Positions 49,401 through 58,599 of a stretch of DNA of 64,000 nt are shown here, piece by piece. Made by a program: the position numbers and the translations under genes. How positions within the stretch are numbered: the stretch's first letter is position 1; every line of letters begins with the position of its first letter. A model generated the notes under the pieces. The model saw nothing but the letters and a program-made list of their open reading frames with translations, did no database searches and was not told the DNA's origin. Origin of the DNA: Lepturacanthus savala (Eukaryota > Chordata > Actinopteri > Scombriformes > Trichiuridae); the NCBI GenBank assembly GCA_030544235.1, contig CM060475.1:3115920-3179919 (forward strand), given 5' to 3'.

Positions 49401-50232
49401 CTTCAATGGCTGCTGATATCATTTGGCAAAACTGCTTATCTTTTAAAAGATAAGCATCCAACCTCCAGGGACTATACTCCTGATTTTTATGGGTTAAAGA
49501 AAGGTCCAATATTACTGGGGCATGATCGGATTCGACTATAGATGAATATTCAATTTTTTTAACCAAGGGGAGCAACGTATTATCAACAAAGAAGTAGTCA
49601 ATTCTACTGTACGTATGATGTACATGAGAAAAAAAAGAATAAGTCTTTTTTAGAGGGTAACTAAAGCGCCATGGGTCAGTACATCCTACTTGATTCATAA
49701 ACAGTGAAAGTTTTTTTGCCATTTTAGACGGTGAGTTAGATTTTGGATTAGAACGATCCAAAGAGGGATTAATAGTACAATTCAAATCCCCTCCAAAAAT
49801 TAAATGGTGAGAGTTCAGATTTGGAATAGAAGCTATAATTTTGTCCATGAATCTTTCATCGTCCCAATTGGGCGCATATACATTTACCAGTATGACAGGT
49901 TTAAAATATAATGTTCCCACTACTATAACAAATCTTCCTTGTGAATCCTCTATTACCTTAGTTAAATGAAAAGGCACTTTTTTATGTACCAGAATAGCAA
50001 CCCCTCTAGACTTGTGATCAAACTTCGAATGAAATGACTGCCCCACCCATGCCTTCCTTAATCTAAGATGATCTTTTGCTAATAAATGGGTCTCTTGGAG
50101 GAAGGCGAGCTGGCATTTTAACATCTTTAAATGAGAAAAGATTCTTGCCCTCTTGACCGGACCATTCATCCCTTTCACGTTCCAACTTATAAACCTGACA
50201 GCATCACCTACATCATAATTTTGGCCACTCAT
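46417..50232 (-). CDS. L1 ORF2p: endonuclease and reverse transcriptase (1271 aa, uninterrupted)
   Basis: The protein drives target-primed reverse transcription. An APE-like endonuclease spans about residues 13-245, with the expected N (WNVKG), E47 (QETH), Y119 (VNVYAPNW), D149/N151 (GGDLN) and S235-D236-H237. A coiled linker follows. The reverse transcriptase spans about 515-780: PISLLN, D606 and D612 in the palm motif (SLDAKMAFD), GTRQGSPISPLLF, and YADD at 706-709. A C-terminal zinc-knuckle-like motif CX2CX8HX4C sits at 1133-1150. Every key residue I looked for is present. The palm motif reads AKMAFDMVEW, where AEKAFDRVEW is more usual. The length is typical for vertebrate L1 ORF2. The ATG (50232-50230) overlaps the stop of a small upstream ORF as ATGA. 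L1 clade is clear; the family name is not assigned. Confidence 0.95.
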   Translation of the reverse strand: MSGQNYDVGDAVRFISWNVKGMNGPVKRARIFSHLKMLKCQLAFLQETHLLAKDHLRLRKAWVGQSFHSKFDHKSRGVAILVHKKVPFHLTKVIEDSQGRFVIVVGTLYFKPVILVNVYAPNWDDERFMDKIIASIPNLNSHHLIFGGDLNCTINPSLDRSNPKSNSPSKMAKKLSLFMNQVGCTDPWRFSYPLKKTYSFFSHVHHTYSRIDYFFVDNTLLPLVKKIEYSSIVESDHAPVILDLSLTHKNQEYSPWRLDAYLLKDKQFCQMISAAIEEFLEFNETDEVPSSLLWETLKVVLRGKIISYKSMLNKNRRKELDSLVKNIQELDNQYAECPSPELYKKRLELQAKYELVVSEKTERMLLKLQGFLYEHGEKSGRLLSHQLKRKTAEQHISCIEKENGDLTTDPVEINHAFQEFYSNLYSSEAPSDNTPMSDFFNKLNMPRINAISRAEIEVPITSTEIKRAICAMQSGKAPGPDGFPVEFFKKFSRQLIPILDVMFNECKNTKTLPRTLTEASIILLLKPGKDERDCGSYRPISLLNCDVKILAKVLAHRLERAMPEIISTDQTGFMLGRQSFANVRRLLNVLYTPSTNTVPEVVISLDAKMAFDMVEWRFLFECLRRFDFGPNFIEWIELLYFKPKASVVTNRNHSEFFPLSRGTRQGSPISPLLFALVIEPLSIALKSKPEIAGIYRGGLMHNLSLYADDLLLYISDPIHSVPHVVNMLQTFSVFSGYKLNFTKSECFPINGKAKALQDSDIPFSMSRDGFKYLGIYLTPTFTELFGKNFTPLVDRLKSDFQRWTAINLTLVGRINCIKMNVLPRFLYLFQCLPIYLPKSFFQSIDKSITSFIWAGKNPRIQKKYLQKHRTSGGLGLPNLQIYYWAANCQKIVYWYQSSEDVWCEAENNSCLSTSLPALVTSSVPLSISSYSSNPVVTHTLRIWLQFRKYMGLTQFSIQAPICHNQAFIPPNIDSTFLRWKRQGLVKFKDFYKEGVFTSFNDLRVEFNLNNSDYFRYLQIRHFVRTNTPDFPNEPDSIVLDDMFALSPNAKGIISRIHTLIMSHEDDIQEKLKMKWDNEMGEVIPESIWDEAVHRINGTTSCARLALIQFKIVHRMHYSKARLAKIFDNVDENCNRCQTAPGTLTHMFWSCPSLNSFWGGVYKTLSEIMGIECEPNIFTSIFGTVPLDSRGISRFKDIIAFSTLIARRQILLHWKSSYPPKLSVWLSDLMMYLKLEKIKYTLRGSIDSFYGAWKPVIKYFEELKTLPESPSE

Positions 50233-50486
50233 AAACTTAGAAATAAAATTGGTAGCTTACACCCATACATAGGCCCATAAAAAAATGACTCACAATAACA
50301 ATACAGAAAACCCATGACGCACATCCCACACTCCCCTTGAACAACCACCCCCCTAAAACCCATAGCGCGTGAACTACCTATGTTTAAATCCCCAGGGATA
50401 AACTGCAGGCTCGCTAGTGACGTTCTACCGGTGACAATAACTAAAAGTTGTGAATTATATCTGCTGCAGTCCCAGCATCCGCCCAT
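50229..50486 (-). CDS. Small ORF in the L1 inter-ORF spacer, overlapping the ORF2 start (85 codons)
   Basis: An ATG-initiated frame starts 152 nt after the ORF1 stop. Its TGA (50231-50229) shares bases with the ORF2 ATG (50232-50230), giving ATGA. The peptide (MGGCWDCSRYNSQ onward) shows no domain that I recognise and ends in a hydrophobic stretch, so it may not be functional as a protein. The overlap geometry resembles termination-reinitiation start sites, a mechanism reported for ORF2 of some non-LTR elements. That role here is inference, and a chance ORF is the alternative. Confidence 0.35.
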   Translation of the reverse strand: MGGCWDCSRYNSQLLVIVTGRTSLASLQFIPGDLNIGSSRAMGFRGVVVQGECGMCVMGFLYCYCESFFYGPMYGCKLPILFLSL

Positions 50487-50638
50487 ATGCGTCAGTGCAA
50501 CACTGCTACATGTTCAGTGGAAAAAAATCTCAGTGTAATAAAGTCATACATTTTAAACAGACCCAATTTCTTTTTCTTTTTTTTTTTTTGTAGGTCTACC
50601 CCAACCATAGTTTAGATACCTTTAGGTCCAAAATTAGG

Positions 50639-51538
50639 CTATTCATCAGTGTCCTCATGGACTGTGTCGTCGGGTCCTTGCCTTCTGGATCTAATGTGCT
50701 TGTTGTAGAATTCTTGTGCACCGTCTGCCGTGTCGAAGAAGTGCTCCTCCCCGCCCCACATCACCTTCAAACGAGCTGGGTACTGCAGACGAAATTTCAC
50801 CTTGCTCTCCCACAAGGCCTTCTTAACTTTGCTGAAGGTCTTGCGTTTTTTCGCCAGAGAAGGGCTCAGGTCGGGATAAATTCGAAGGCTGGTGCTTTGG
50901 AACATAACCTCGTTGTTTCGTGCCCAGTTCAGCGCTGCTTCCTTCTGTGGATATTTCCTAAAGCACACCACGAATGCCCTCGGGGGTACATTAGAATCCG
51001 GCTTCGCTTTAACGGAGCGGTGAGCTCTCTCCAACTCGCACGGCTCAGTGAAAACCTCCGAGCCCATAGACTCGGTGAACAGCTCTTCCATGAATTTGAC
51101 CGGATCTTTACCATTTTCACTGCCTTCAGGAATGTTCAAAATTCTCAAGTTTGATCTGCGCGATCTGTTTTCAAGATCCTCTACCCGATCCAACAAGTCC
51201 CTATTAGCTGCTAACAGACCTTCAATCGTTGTTTCGGCCACGGTCAAGCGCTCGAAATTCTCACCGGCTGTAGCTTCCGTCGCCACCAGTCTAGCTTGAA
51301 AAGAGTTGACAGTTTCTGTGATACCGTCTATAGCAGTTTGTAGTGGTTTAAGCGACTCTTGGATCAAAGTAGAGATATCCTCTTTCAGAACAGATCTCTG
51401 TTTTGCGAGTTCAGCAACAAGTTGAGTCATGGAAACATGATCTTCTGCTGTAGCTTTCTCCGCCGCCATAGCTGCTGAAAGCTTGCTAGCCAGTCTCGTG
51501 GAAGAGGAAGTTTGATGCGGTGGTTTCTTACCACTCAT
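50639..51538 (-). CDS. L1 ORF1p: RNA-binding coiled-coil protein (299 aa)
   Basis: This is the nucleic-acid chaperone of the L1 ribonucleoprotein, and it trimerises through its coiled coil in known L1s. The N-terminus is basic and Ser/Thr-rich. A heptad-rich coiled coil covers about residues 35-128 and ends in DRVEDLENRSRRSNLRI. An RRM-like domain follows (NLRILNIPEG to RAFVVCFRKYP), then a C-terminal domain (YPDLSPSLAKKRKTFSKVK). The ENRSRR-NLRI junction is a hallmark of L1 ORF1p. The ATG at 51538-51536 (MSGKK, A at -3) is the first ATG of the frame. The frame is open further upstream, but only with a TTG at 51598. No frameshift or stop is seen. Confidence 0.92.
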   Translation of the reverse strand: MSGKKPPHQTSSSTRLASKLSAAMAAEKATAEDHVSMTQLVAELAKQRSVLKEDISTLIQESLKPLQTAIDGITETVNSFQARLVATEATAGENFERLTVAETTIEGLLAANRDLLDRVEDLENRSRRSNLRILNIPEGSENGKDPVKFMEELFTESMGSEVFTEPCELERAHRSVKAKPDSNVPPRAFVVCFRKYPQKEAALNWARNNEVMFQSTSLRIYPDLSPSLAKKRKTFSKVKKALWESKVKFRLQYPARLKVMWGGEEHFFDTADGAQEFYNKHIRSRRQGPDDTVHEDTDE

Positions 51539-51698
51539 TTTAGTCACACCAAGCACCCGAATCTGTTTTCCACAAATGTATATTCCTATCAACACCAAAA
51601 CTTAGGACAAAAATGACGCTTTAAAATAAATATTTATCAAGTTCACTGGGAGCTCAGCAGAACGTGTCCTACCCCCACAGCGCCATACCGGAAGCCCC
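51539..51698 (-). promoter_or_regulatory. L1 5' UTR and presumed internal promoter
   Basis: The element begins GGGGCTTCCGGTATGGCGC on the minus strand. Its first 20 bases therefore hold an ETS-type CTTCCGG and a YY1-type ATGGCG. At 160 bp it is short compared with mammalian L1 5' UTRs. Because the target-site duplication abuts this end, it is the true 5' end and not an internal truncation. Promoter activity is inferred from the motifs only. Confidence 0.55.
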
Positions 51699-51713
51699 AT
51701 AAATAAGAACTTT
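51699..51713. repeat. Target-site duplication of the L1, 5'-side copy
   Basis: This copy is identical to 45922-45936 and is followed by GAAAAAAAA, which gives the nick context TTTC/AAAG on the minus strand. Confidence 0.92.
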
Positions 51714-51915
51714 GAAAAAAAAATGATTAATGATATTTCACTGTGTCTACAGCCCTGAACCAAAGATGAATGCAGTGAAGATGGATTTTTATGCAGGAAA
51801 GATATTTTTTCTGTTAACTACATAACTTTATTCTAGTAGAATATTTTTCAACACTAAACCATCCCAAAAAGCTTTAAACTAACAAGTTTCTTATGATGCA
51901 CAATGATGCATTAAA

Positions 51916-52281
51916 CTATTCAGTCATCAGTCAGTCATTTTCTATACCTGCTTATTCCTCATTAGGGTCACATGGTCTGCTGGAGCCTATCCCAACGCGT
52001 TACGGCGAGAGGCAGGGATACACCCCAGATGGTCGCCAGCCAATCGTGGGGCACACACACCATTCACTCACACACTCACACCTACAGGCAATTTAGAGTC
52101 TCCAATTAACCTCAGCATGTTTTTGGACTGTGGGAGGAAGCCGGAGTACCTGGTGAAAACCCACGCAGACACGGGGAGAACATGCAAACTCCACACAGAA
52201 AGGTCCCAGACCCAGGACCAAGGAGGTCTTGAACCTGTGACCTTCTTGCTGTGAGGCAACAGCACTAACCCCTCCGCCATC
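51916..52281 (-). mobile_element. tRNA-headed SINE, full length (V-SINE-like)
   Basis: Read on the minus strand it starts with a pol III A box (TGGCGGAGGGG, 52269-52279) and a B box (GGTTCAAGACC, 52225-52235). The conserved body follows (GTGGAGTTTGCATGTTCTCC and the region rich in CCTCCCACAG). The tail has diverged GACTGA-type repeats (about 51920-51950). Eight-base direct repeats GCATTAAA flank it at 51908-51915 and 52282-52289. The body matches a SINE very widespread in fish, and I assign it to the V-SINE type from memory with moderate certainty. It lies about 200 bp beyond the L1. Confidence 0.85.
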
Positions 52282-52544
52282 GCATTAAATCATGAATCTC
52301 AAACATAGAAAGAAAAACATAACATAAACATTTCCATGTTGAACTGTGCCTGTGTAATACTTTGATATTTAAGTTGCATGTACTCTGCCTGCTGCGGTTC
52401 TGTTTCTGCTCCTGATTAACGATAGTGGCATAGTAAGTGCACTTGACATTGACAGAATCAGTCAACTACACTGGAGTGAGTGGAGTGAGTGGATTCAATG
52501 GTCTGGACGGAGGCAATAAGTGCTCCCATTTCTTCGGCAATGGT

Positions 52545-52678
<134 letters not shown>

Positions 52679-54559
52679 ATGTTTCATTTTGCTGTAAGTA
52701 AATTGGTAAATTGTTTGCTTGCAGCTCTGTTCATTTCAGACAATGTACTTTGTATTTTATATGTATAAATAAGTGAGTCGTGAATAATCCGTTGTCATCA
52801 CGAAGAGGAAGTACTTTACAAGCAAAGCATTACATATGTTCAAGTTTTGGTACTTTGACCATGTTTACTTTCTGTTTAACACAGATATCCAACATTATAA
52901 CAACAGTATAAAAAGCTTGACGTGTCCACCTTTAAGACTCAACCTAACCCCATACTGTTTCTTTATTTCATCCATTACTGATAATTAGTTTGCGTATCTG
53001 CAAACATGGATACAGACACATGTTCAGGAAGAAAGAAGTTTCTTCATGAGTAAAAATAACAAAAGAAAACCACTTTATAGACGAAATATCAGGTTGCAGA
53101 TGAACACAAGGCTCAAGGAGATTTGGATAAGTTGGAAACTACATGATTGATTACGGTTCAGAAGTTAAAAACCACCAGGGACTGTTTCAGTGTGTCGCCT
53201 GAATTGAAATAGTTTTACATCTTTGGAAACAGTTCACACTGACAGTTAATTTATCCCCCGTCTCCTTGAACATGAGCTAAACAGTGTTATTACACTATTC
53301 ATGTCACAAGGTCCAACAGGAATGTGTGCCTGTACATATTTAACTGACCATGCAGGACATTGTCAGTTTCAACACGACTGTAGAAATAAAAAGCTGCTTT
53401 CCAACCTTCATTATGATGAATTGTTTGTCAATATGTTGAAATTCTGCTTACAGTTTCAATGTTTACTGAAAAGTTGCTGTTTATTGCATAATCCTCTTCC
53501 TGCACTATTTGTTTCCTAATGAATCCTTTTTTTCTTCCGCTCACTTTCTCCTTCTTTCGCTCTTTCCCTCTCTAGACAAAACATTGCTGTCGTCCTGCAG
53601 CAGATGGCTATGCTCTGCCACCCCCTACTCCCACAATGCACTGGGGCCCCATGTGGGCGTAAAACCCAGGCAGAAGCATGGCCACTGCATACACATACAC
53701 CTGTAGTGATTTATACATGCAATTTACAGATCCATCCTCGCTTTGGTGGATGTTTAAATCACAAGATTGACATTGATTCTGCATGTTTTATGTCCAAAAG
53801 TGAAGTTCAGAATGTCTTCTTTTTTAAAGATATGAAAAAACAAATCTGAAAATATATAAAACGGCATAATAGATTGCTTAAAGCCAGCTGGTGCTGGCAA
53901 AATATAGGAAGATGAGGAAGGATATAAAGTTTAAAATGTATTTCAAGCAAACATTCACCTGCTCAAAAAGGGGAAGTTGCTTCTTTTCTTAGTTTCACAT
54001 TGTAAATTGAATCTCTTTTTATTGGACTGTTGCAGATTGCAGGTGTTTCCTTGCAAACTAAAAAAGACTAAGCTCTTCAAAGTAAACAGAAAATATAATC
54101 AAAGGATTAATTGTTGCAGTTGCAGCTCCGCTAGTTTCCAGATAATTAGGTGGAGGTACTTTACTGATAAGTCAAACCTCAATGAGCAACGTTTCAAGTA
54201 AAGAAGTAATTGTATTTTGAGAGCAAATCTGCAGGCAGCTTCACACTTGATTGCACCTCGATAATGATTGTGGTGTGTTAGAAGGAGCAACTGTACCTTG
54301 TTTAGGAACAAAACTCCTCACTTGGCATTTCTCTGTCAGTGTAGGCGGTGAGGGGGGAGGAGGGTTCTCGGTCCAGAGACAGTGACATCAGCGGTGCCTT
54401 TGGCGCCACTTATCTCTGCAGGATCTCCCAGCTGCCCTGGCATTTCCTGAAATGGGCCACACACTATCAAACTAAAACAGTCAAGGAACCTTGAGGGAGT
54501 TTTTTTAAATGGAAAGCTAGAGGAATCCAAGAAAGTTAATGAGTCATGTTCATTCTTTC

Positions 54560-54930
54560 TTATACAACTTTCCCCTAATTATTTCATTTTCACGCAACTT
54601 GGGCTTAATTCTTTTATTTTCACCGGTGCTTGTTGAGGGTGAAAATGTTGTCATGTAAAACTAAAAACAGACGGTATTCGCCTTGGTTTTTAAGTTCTTA
54701 AATTTGACAAAAAACAGATTGTTAAAGTTAAAACATGAAACCAAGCTGCTTCATGTTGATTTTCTCTTACACAACTTGGCTTTAATTCTTTTATTTTCAC
54801 TGGTGCTTGTTGTGGGTGAGAATCTTGTCACTTAAAACTAAAAAAAACAGACGGTAGTTTAACTCTTCATTTCTTAGGTTCAGCAAAATCGGATTGTTAA
54901 AGTTAAATCGTGACATTAAGATGCTTCTAT
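54560..54930. repeat. Tandem duplication of a 177-bp unit, two diverged copies
   Basis: The run CTTAATTCTTTTATTTTCAC is followed by CGGTGCTTGTTG, AAACTAAAAACAGACGGTA and GATTGTTAAAGTTAAA. These blocks recur in the same order 177 bp later (TTTAATTCTTTTATTTTCAC at 54781 on). The copies differ by small indels and substitutions. Confidence 0.75.
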
Positions 54931-55108
54931 TTTGTGTTGTAGATGATCGTTGATCTGAAAAGACAACAACAAGATACTGGTTTGAACTTCTCTTTCAAAC
55001 AGTTTTCCTTCTTATCTCCTGTCATGTTTGGAGTGGTCAACCCAAATGCAGCAGCATGCGTGTCTTCGATAGGAGACTGTTTGTATGATTATTTGTATGA
55101 TGGGAATA

Positions 55109-55155
55109 ATGTTTGCTATTACAACAGCAGCGTCTGCTGTTGTAATAGCAAACAT
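55109..55155. repeat. Perfect 22-bp inverted repeat with a 3-base spacer
   Basis: The arms are ATGTTTGCTATTACAACAGC plus AG, and the exact complement after the loop CGT. No mismatches. It would form a very stable hairpin or cruciform. No flanking duplication was noticed. Confidence 0.9.
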
Positions 55156-55599
55156 CCACCTTGACCTCCTCCCTAAACACTTTCTTCAGTCTCAGGAGGA
55201 AATGTCCTGATTATATCACTCCAGGGTGAGACTAGAAGACGAGATGGTCACTCCGGCATGTCAGATCAGCTGATCGCGGTCCCTCGCATGGCGTCTGTTA
55301 CTCGTCGGACACGTCGGACGAGTTAAACCTCGGCTGATAACGGCTTCTTGGTGTTCAGGAAGGAAAGGGTTCAGTGAGAGACTTCCGGGTTTCAGGAATG
55401 TCAACAACCACAGCGCTGTTTATTGAAAATGATTCAAAATCACTTCATGGAGGTGGATCTGCTGGCATGCTGTGATTTCATCTGCAGCTTAGAAATGTGT
55501 TCTTGACCATGGAAACAGTTTGACAAAAGTAAAATTCTGCGTTTTTTGGTGTTGGTATCACTTTAGGGCTTCCGATATTATGCTTTAACATATAATACA

Positions 55600-55869
55600 T
55601 TGTAAAATCTGAAGGAAAAATATCCTCACTGCTCAAGGGGGATTTTTTTTTTAACTCTTGACATGTGAGTGGACATTTTTGCCTTTAGGCAAATGTTTTT
55701 TTTTTTTGGAACGATGAGAAATAGTCTCAATAATAACCTCAAACCTTAGTTCTGCCTTAAAAATTTAGAAAATATGGGGAAAACAAACCAAACAAGCTTC
55801 GGTTGTCATAGTGACCTGTTAAATTTAAATTTAAATTACTGAGTATTATGAGTCTTTCTACTCAGATGA
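55600..55869 (+). repeat. Dispersed repeat, copy 1 (unclassified)
   Basis: It shares blocks with 38270-38460 in the same order and orientation: CTCTTGACATGTGAGTGGA, GAGAAATAGTCTCAATAAT, TTCTGCCTT, AAACCAAACAAGCTTC, ACTGAGTATTATGAGTC. Divergence is considerable. No family is assigned. Confidence 0.6.
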
Positions 55870-56155
55870 AGATGTTTTGTATATGCTACAATAAGTCCAA
55901 TATTGAGTAGAATTATCTCATTCCATTTGCAGATAATTTAACTTATTACATGTTTTTCTTGATTATATTCAATTTAATCTTTTTTTTTCTAATGTTAGTC
56001 TTGTTTTTTAAACAAGGCCAAAATCAGGAAAAAACATACTTGAAATAAACAAAATTACCTGCCAATGGAATAAGATAATTCGACCTAATATTGGAGTAGT
56101 TGTACAAAATACAAGACATTTACATTTGTTAAGATTTAATTTTTTTTCAGTGTAT
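55870..56155. mobile_element. Foldback MITE with CAGTG-type end
   Basis: The inner parts around 55893-55935 and 56060-56100 are inverted copies: TCCAATATTGAGTAGAATTA against AATTCGACCTAATATTGGAG. The right end is TTTTTTTTCAGTG. Fragments of the same family occur at 39319-39440 (CACTGCAAAG, AATTAGTCCAGTATTGAGTA), 56535-56640 and 8911-8975 (CACTGCAAAAAACTG). Confidence 0.6.
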
Positions 56156-56534
56156 AAACTGATTGATAAAGATGAATGCTTTGACCTTGCTGCTGTAATA
56201 TTACTGCACTCGTAAACCTGAATGTATAGTCACAACACAGTGAACCCTCTAGTGCAGTGGTGTCAAACATATGGCTCAGAGACCAGATAAAGGCCCGATA
56301 AAAGGTCCAATCCTGCATGGATCATGTAATGACTGTACTATGTACTGTAATGTGAATTTCAGAGCTCAAGTGATAAAAAATATACAGTTGATTTGTTAAT
56401 GGATTCATAAATGGCAGGAAATAACTTCACCTGCTTCTTAAAAAACTAAATATTATTCAGTGATTACATATTTGAATTGTAGGCTGACTAAAAATGGAAT
56501 AACTGAGGCATCATATTGTTGAAATTCCACTTTT

Positions 56535-56640
56535 GTCAACTCTTTTTTGTAAATTGAAGGTTATCTGCCGATGGAATAAGATAATTATACCTAATATTGA
56601 ACTAGGTGTATTAAATACAAGACATTTCTGACTGTGAAAT
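56535..56640. mobile_element. Fragment of the CACTGCAAA foldback MITE
   Basis: TATCTGCCGATGGAATAAGA and CCTAATATTGAACTAGGTGT match the right half of the copy at 55870-56155, ending at CTGACTGTGAAATG. Confidence 0.5.
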
Positions 56641-57674
56641 GCTGATTTATACAGATATATATATATATACTGTAAATCTATTACCTTTACATTACCTCAT
56701 TTACAGTAATGTTACTGTGTTCAACACAGTAAATAGCTGCAGATTTACAGTTCTACAGTGTATAGTTAGTTTGGTCTGGTTTGAATCAGTAGATGAGTTA
56801 TTAAACTCAACTCAAAGAGTTTGTGCAGTTGTTTTGCTCCACACCTGAGTCTGATTACTAGAATTGCAGCAAGGGTGCAGAATCAGTCTTTTTGGGGCTC
56901 TGATCCTGTTTAATCTTGATGTGATAGTCCCTGACAACAGTAATTGAAATCCTCAGGTGCTCAGTGGCTGAGATGCACATTATTCTCTCAGAAACAAGCG
57001 AAGTGGAGGAGGCAGAAAGGATGAACACTGCCACAAATTGACTCGATTTGAAGTTATTTGCCTGTTTAAGGAGGTTGTGAGGAAAACAACAAGTTAACTG
57101 CTTGTCTTTCTTTTCTGTTTTTTACTTCCTTTGCCTTGTTTACCATCTCACTCCCCGTAATCTTGAATCTACCTAATTATTATTAATGCAACCACTTTAA
57201 AGATGATTAATGAATGGACTCTCCCTGTTTATCTCTTCAGTGGCACAAAGACTTTTATTACTTTTATCGTAATTCATCAATCAATTAATACATCCACATG
57301 ATTTCCATTATTTTCCCTGACAATATTCTTTTCAATCAATAAATCAATCAATTAATCGTAGCACATTTAAAAACAACTTGTCTTTGATCAAAGTGTTGAA
57401 CATGTAAAATAAAACATATAAAAGAAGCAACAATAGTATTTAAAACAACTTTTTTTATTTACACCCAGTGATAAACTTAAGGAGTTCGAAGGACATAAAG
57501 AAGGAACATTGGTGGGTTATTGTAATTTGGTTTTAAAAAAAAATGAACTTTTGAGTGAAAAACATGAACTTTAAATTCAATTTAAGGAGACTCACACACT
57601 TCACACATGTTCACACACATCTAGTAATGAACCTTAGCGAGCCAGCTCTGCACAGTAAGACAATTCCAAACCCC

Positions 57675-57707
57675 TCACACACACACACACGCACGCAGAC
57701 ACACACT
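57675..57707. repeat. (AC)n microsatellite, interrupted
   Basis: CA units with GCACGCAG interruptions. Confidence 0.85.
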
Positions 57708-58252
57708 CATGCAGCGCTGCCAGCACAGCTTGCCATTAGCCCGGGGTTGGCCGACTCCAGTCGACGTTTCCAATCTCTCACACCATCTGCTCCCACGCCT
57801 CGGCGCTAGCGAAAGGAGGAAGAGTGCAGCTTCCTCTTCCTCCTCCTTGTCCTCCCTACGAGGATGGCCATCTTGTGAGGAGGTGTGAAAGCTCTGGGAC
57901 ATGAAAATATTACTGAGAGTAGTGTGTGTAAACTTCTTTAGCGTATGCATAAGCATTTCCTCTGCTTTCTTTTCTTTTTTTTTATGTCGCTCAGTAGACA
58001 TATCTCCTCATCGGCATGACAACCCTCTAAAAACCAAAGGTAGACAACTCACACAATCCATAAAACACTGAAGACAGGACACTAAAAACAAAGCACCATT
58101 AACTTTATACACACTCACAGCTAATATAACATCAATAACATTTGACTTTCATTTTATTCTTCTGGCTGGAAAGTTCACAAGAGCTTTAAAACTGTCTTTA
58201 TTTATCCGTCACCTGGTTATATGTTTGCAAGGTGGAAAAACAAAACCAAGAC

Positions 58253-58502
58253 TTGAGCTGCAACGATTAGTTGATTAATTGATTCGTTGCCAACTATCAC
58301 ATTAATCTTTAGTTTCTTTAGTCTTCTATAATAGTTAACTGATGATCTTTGGGTTGTGAACTGTTGTTCTGGACAAAAAAAGACATTTCAAGTTGAATCT
58401 TTAGCTTTTGAAAACAGCGATCAAGCAAACAACTAATTGATTAATTGTTTTAATAATTGATAGATTAGATAGACTATCAAAATATCATTAATTGCAGCCC
58501 TA
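58253..58502 (+). mobile_element. hAT-like MITE, copy C
   Basis: It starts TTGAGCTGCAACGATTAG and ends AATTGCAGCCCTA, and shares the core TCTTTAGTCTTCTATAATAG. An 8-bp duplication is not preserved at the flanks. Confidence 0.75.
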
Positions 58503-58599
58503 ATTATAACAATAGATGACTTAAATAAATCTATAAGCACAAATTTACTTATTATGAAATTATGAATAAAACAGATGGAACAGACATGGAAGCTATTTT

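Larger units (their letters stand above)
45937..51698 (-). mobile_element. Full-length L1-clade LINE retrotransposon with both ORFs open
   Basis: The element is about 5.76 kb. In its own orientation it has a short 5' UTR (160 bp), ORF1 (50639-51538), a 406-bp spacer, ORF2 (46417-50232), a 3' UTR of about 470 bp, an AATAAA signal and a poly(A) tail of 12-16 bases (poly-T on the plus strand, 45933-45948). It is flanked by perfect 15-bp direct repeats. The insertion point reads TTTC/AAAG on the nicked strand, close to the L1 endonuclease preference TTTT/AA. Open ORFs and undiverged flanks point to a recent insertion that may still be competent (inference). It lies about 12 kb upstream of acvr2a exon 1, in the same orientation. 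Confidence 0.95.

Noticed and set aside
51539..51598. A 20-residue N-terminal extension of L1 ORF1
   Set aside because: The codon at 51598-51596 is TTG, not ATG. The first ATG is at 51538 and has A at -3.
52225..52279. A possible tRNA gene (A and B boxes)
   Set aside because: The boxes belong to a SINE head, the sequence does not close a cloverleaf, and a SINE body and direct repeats follow.
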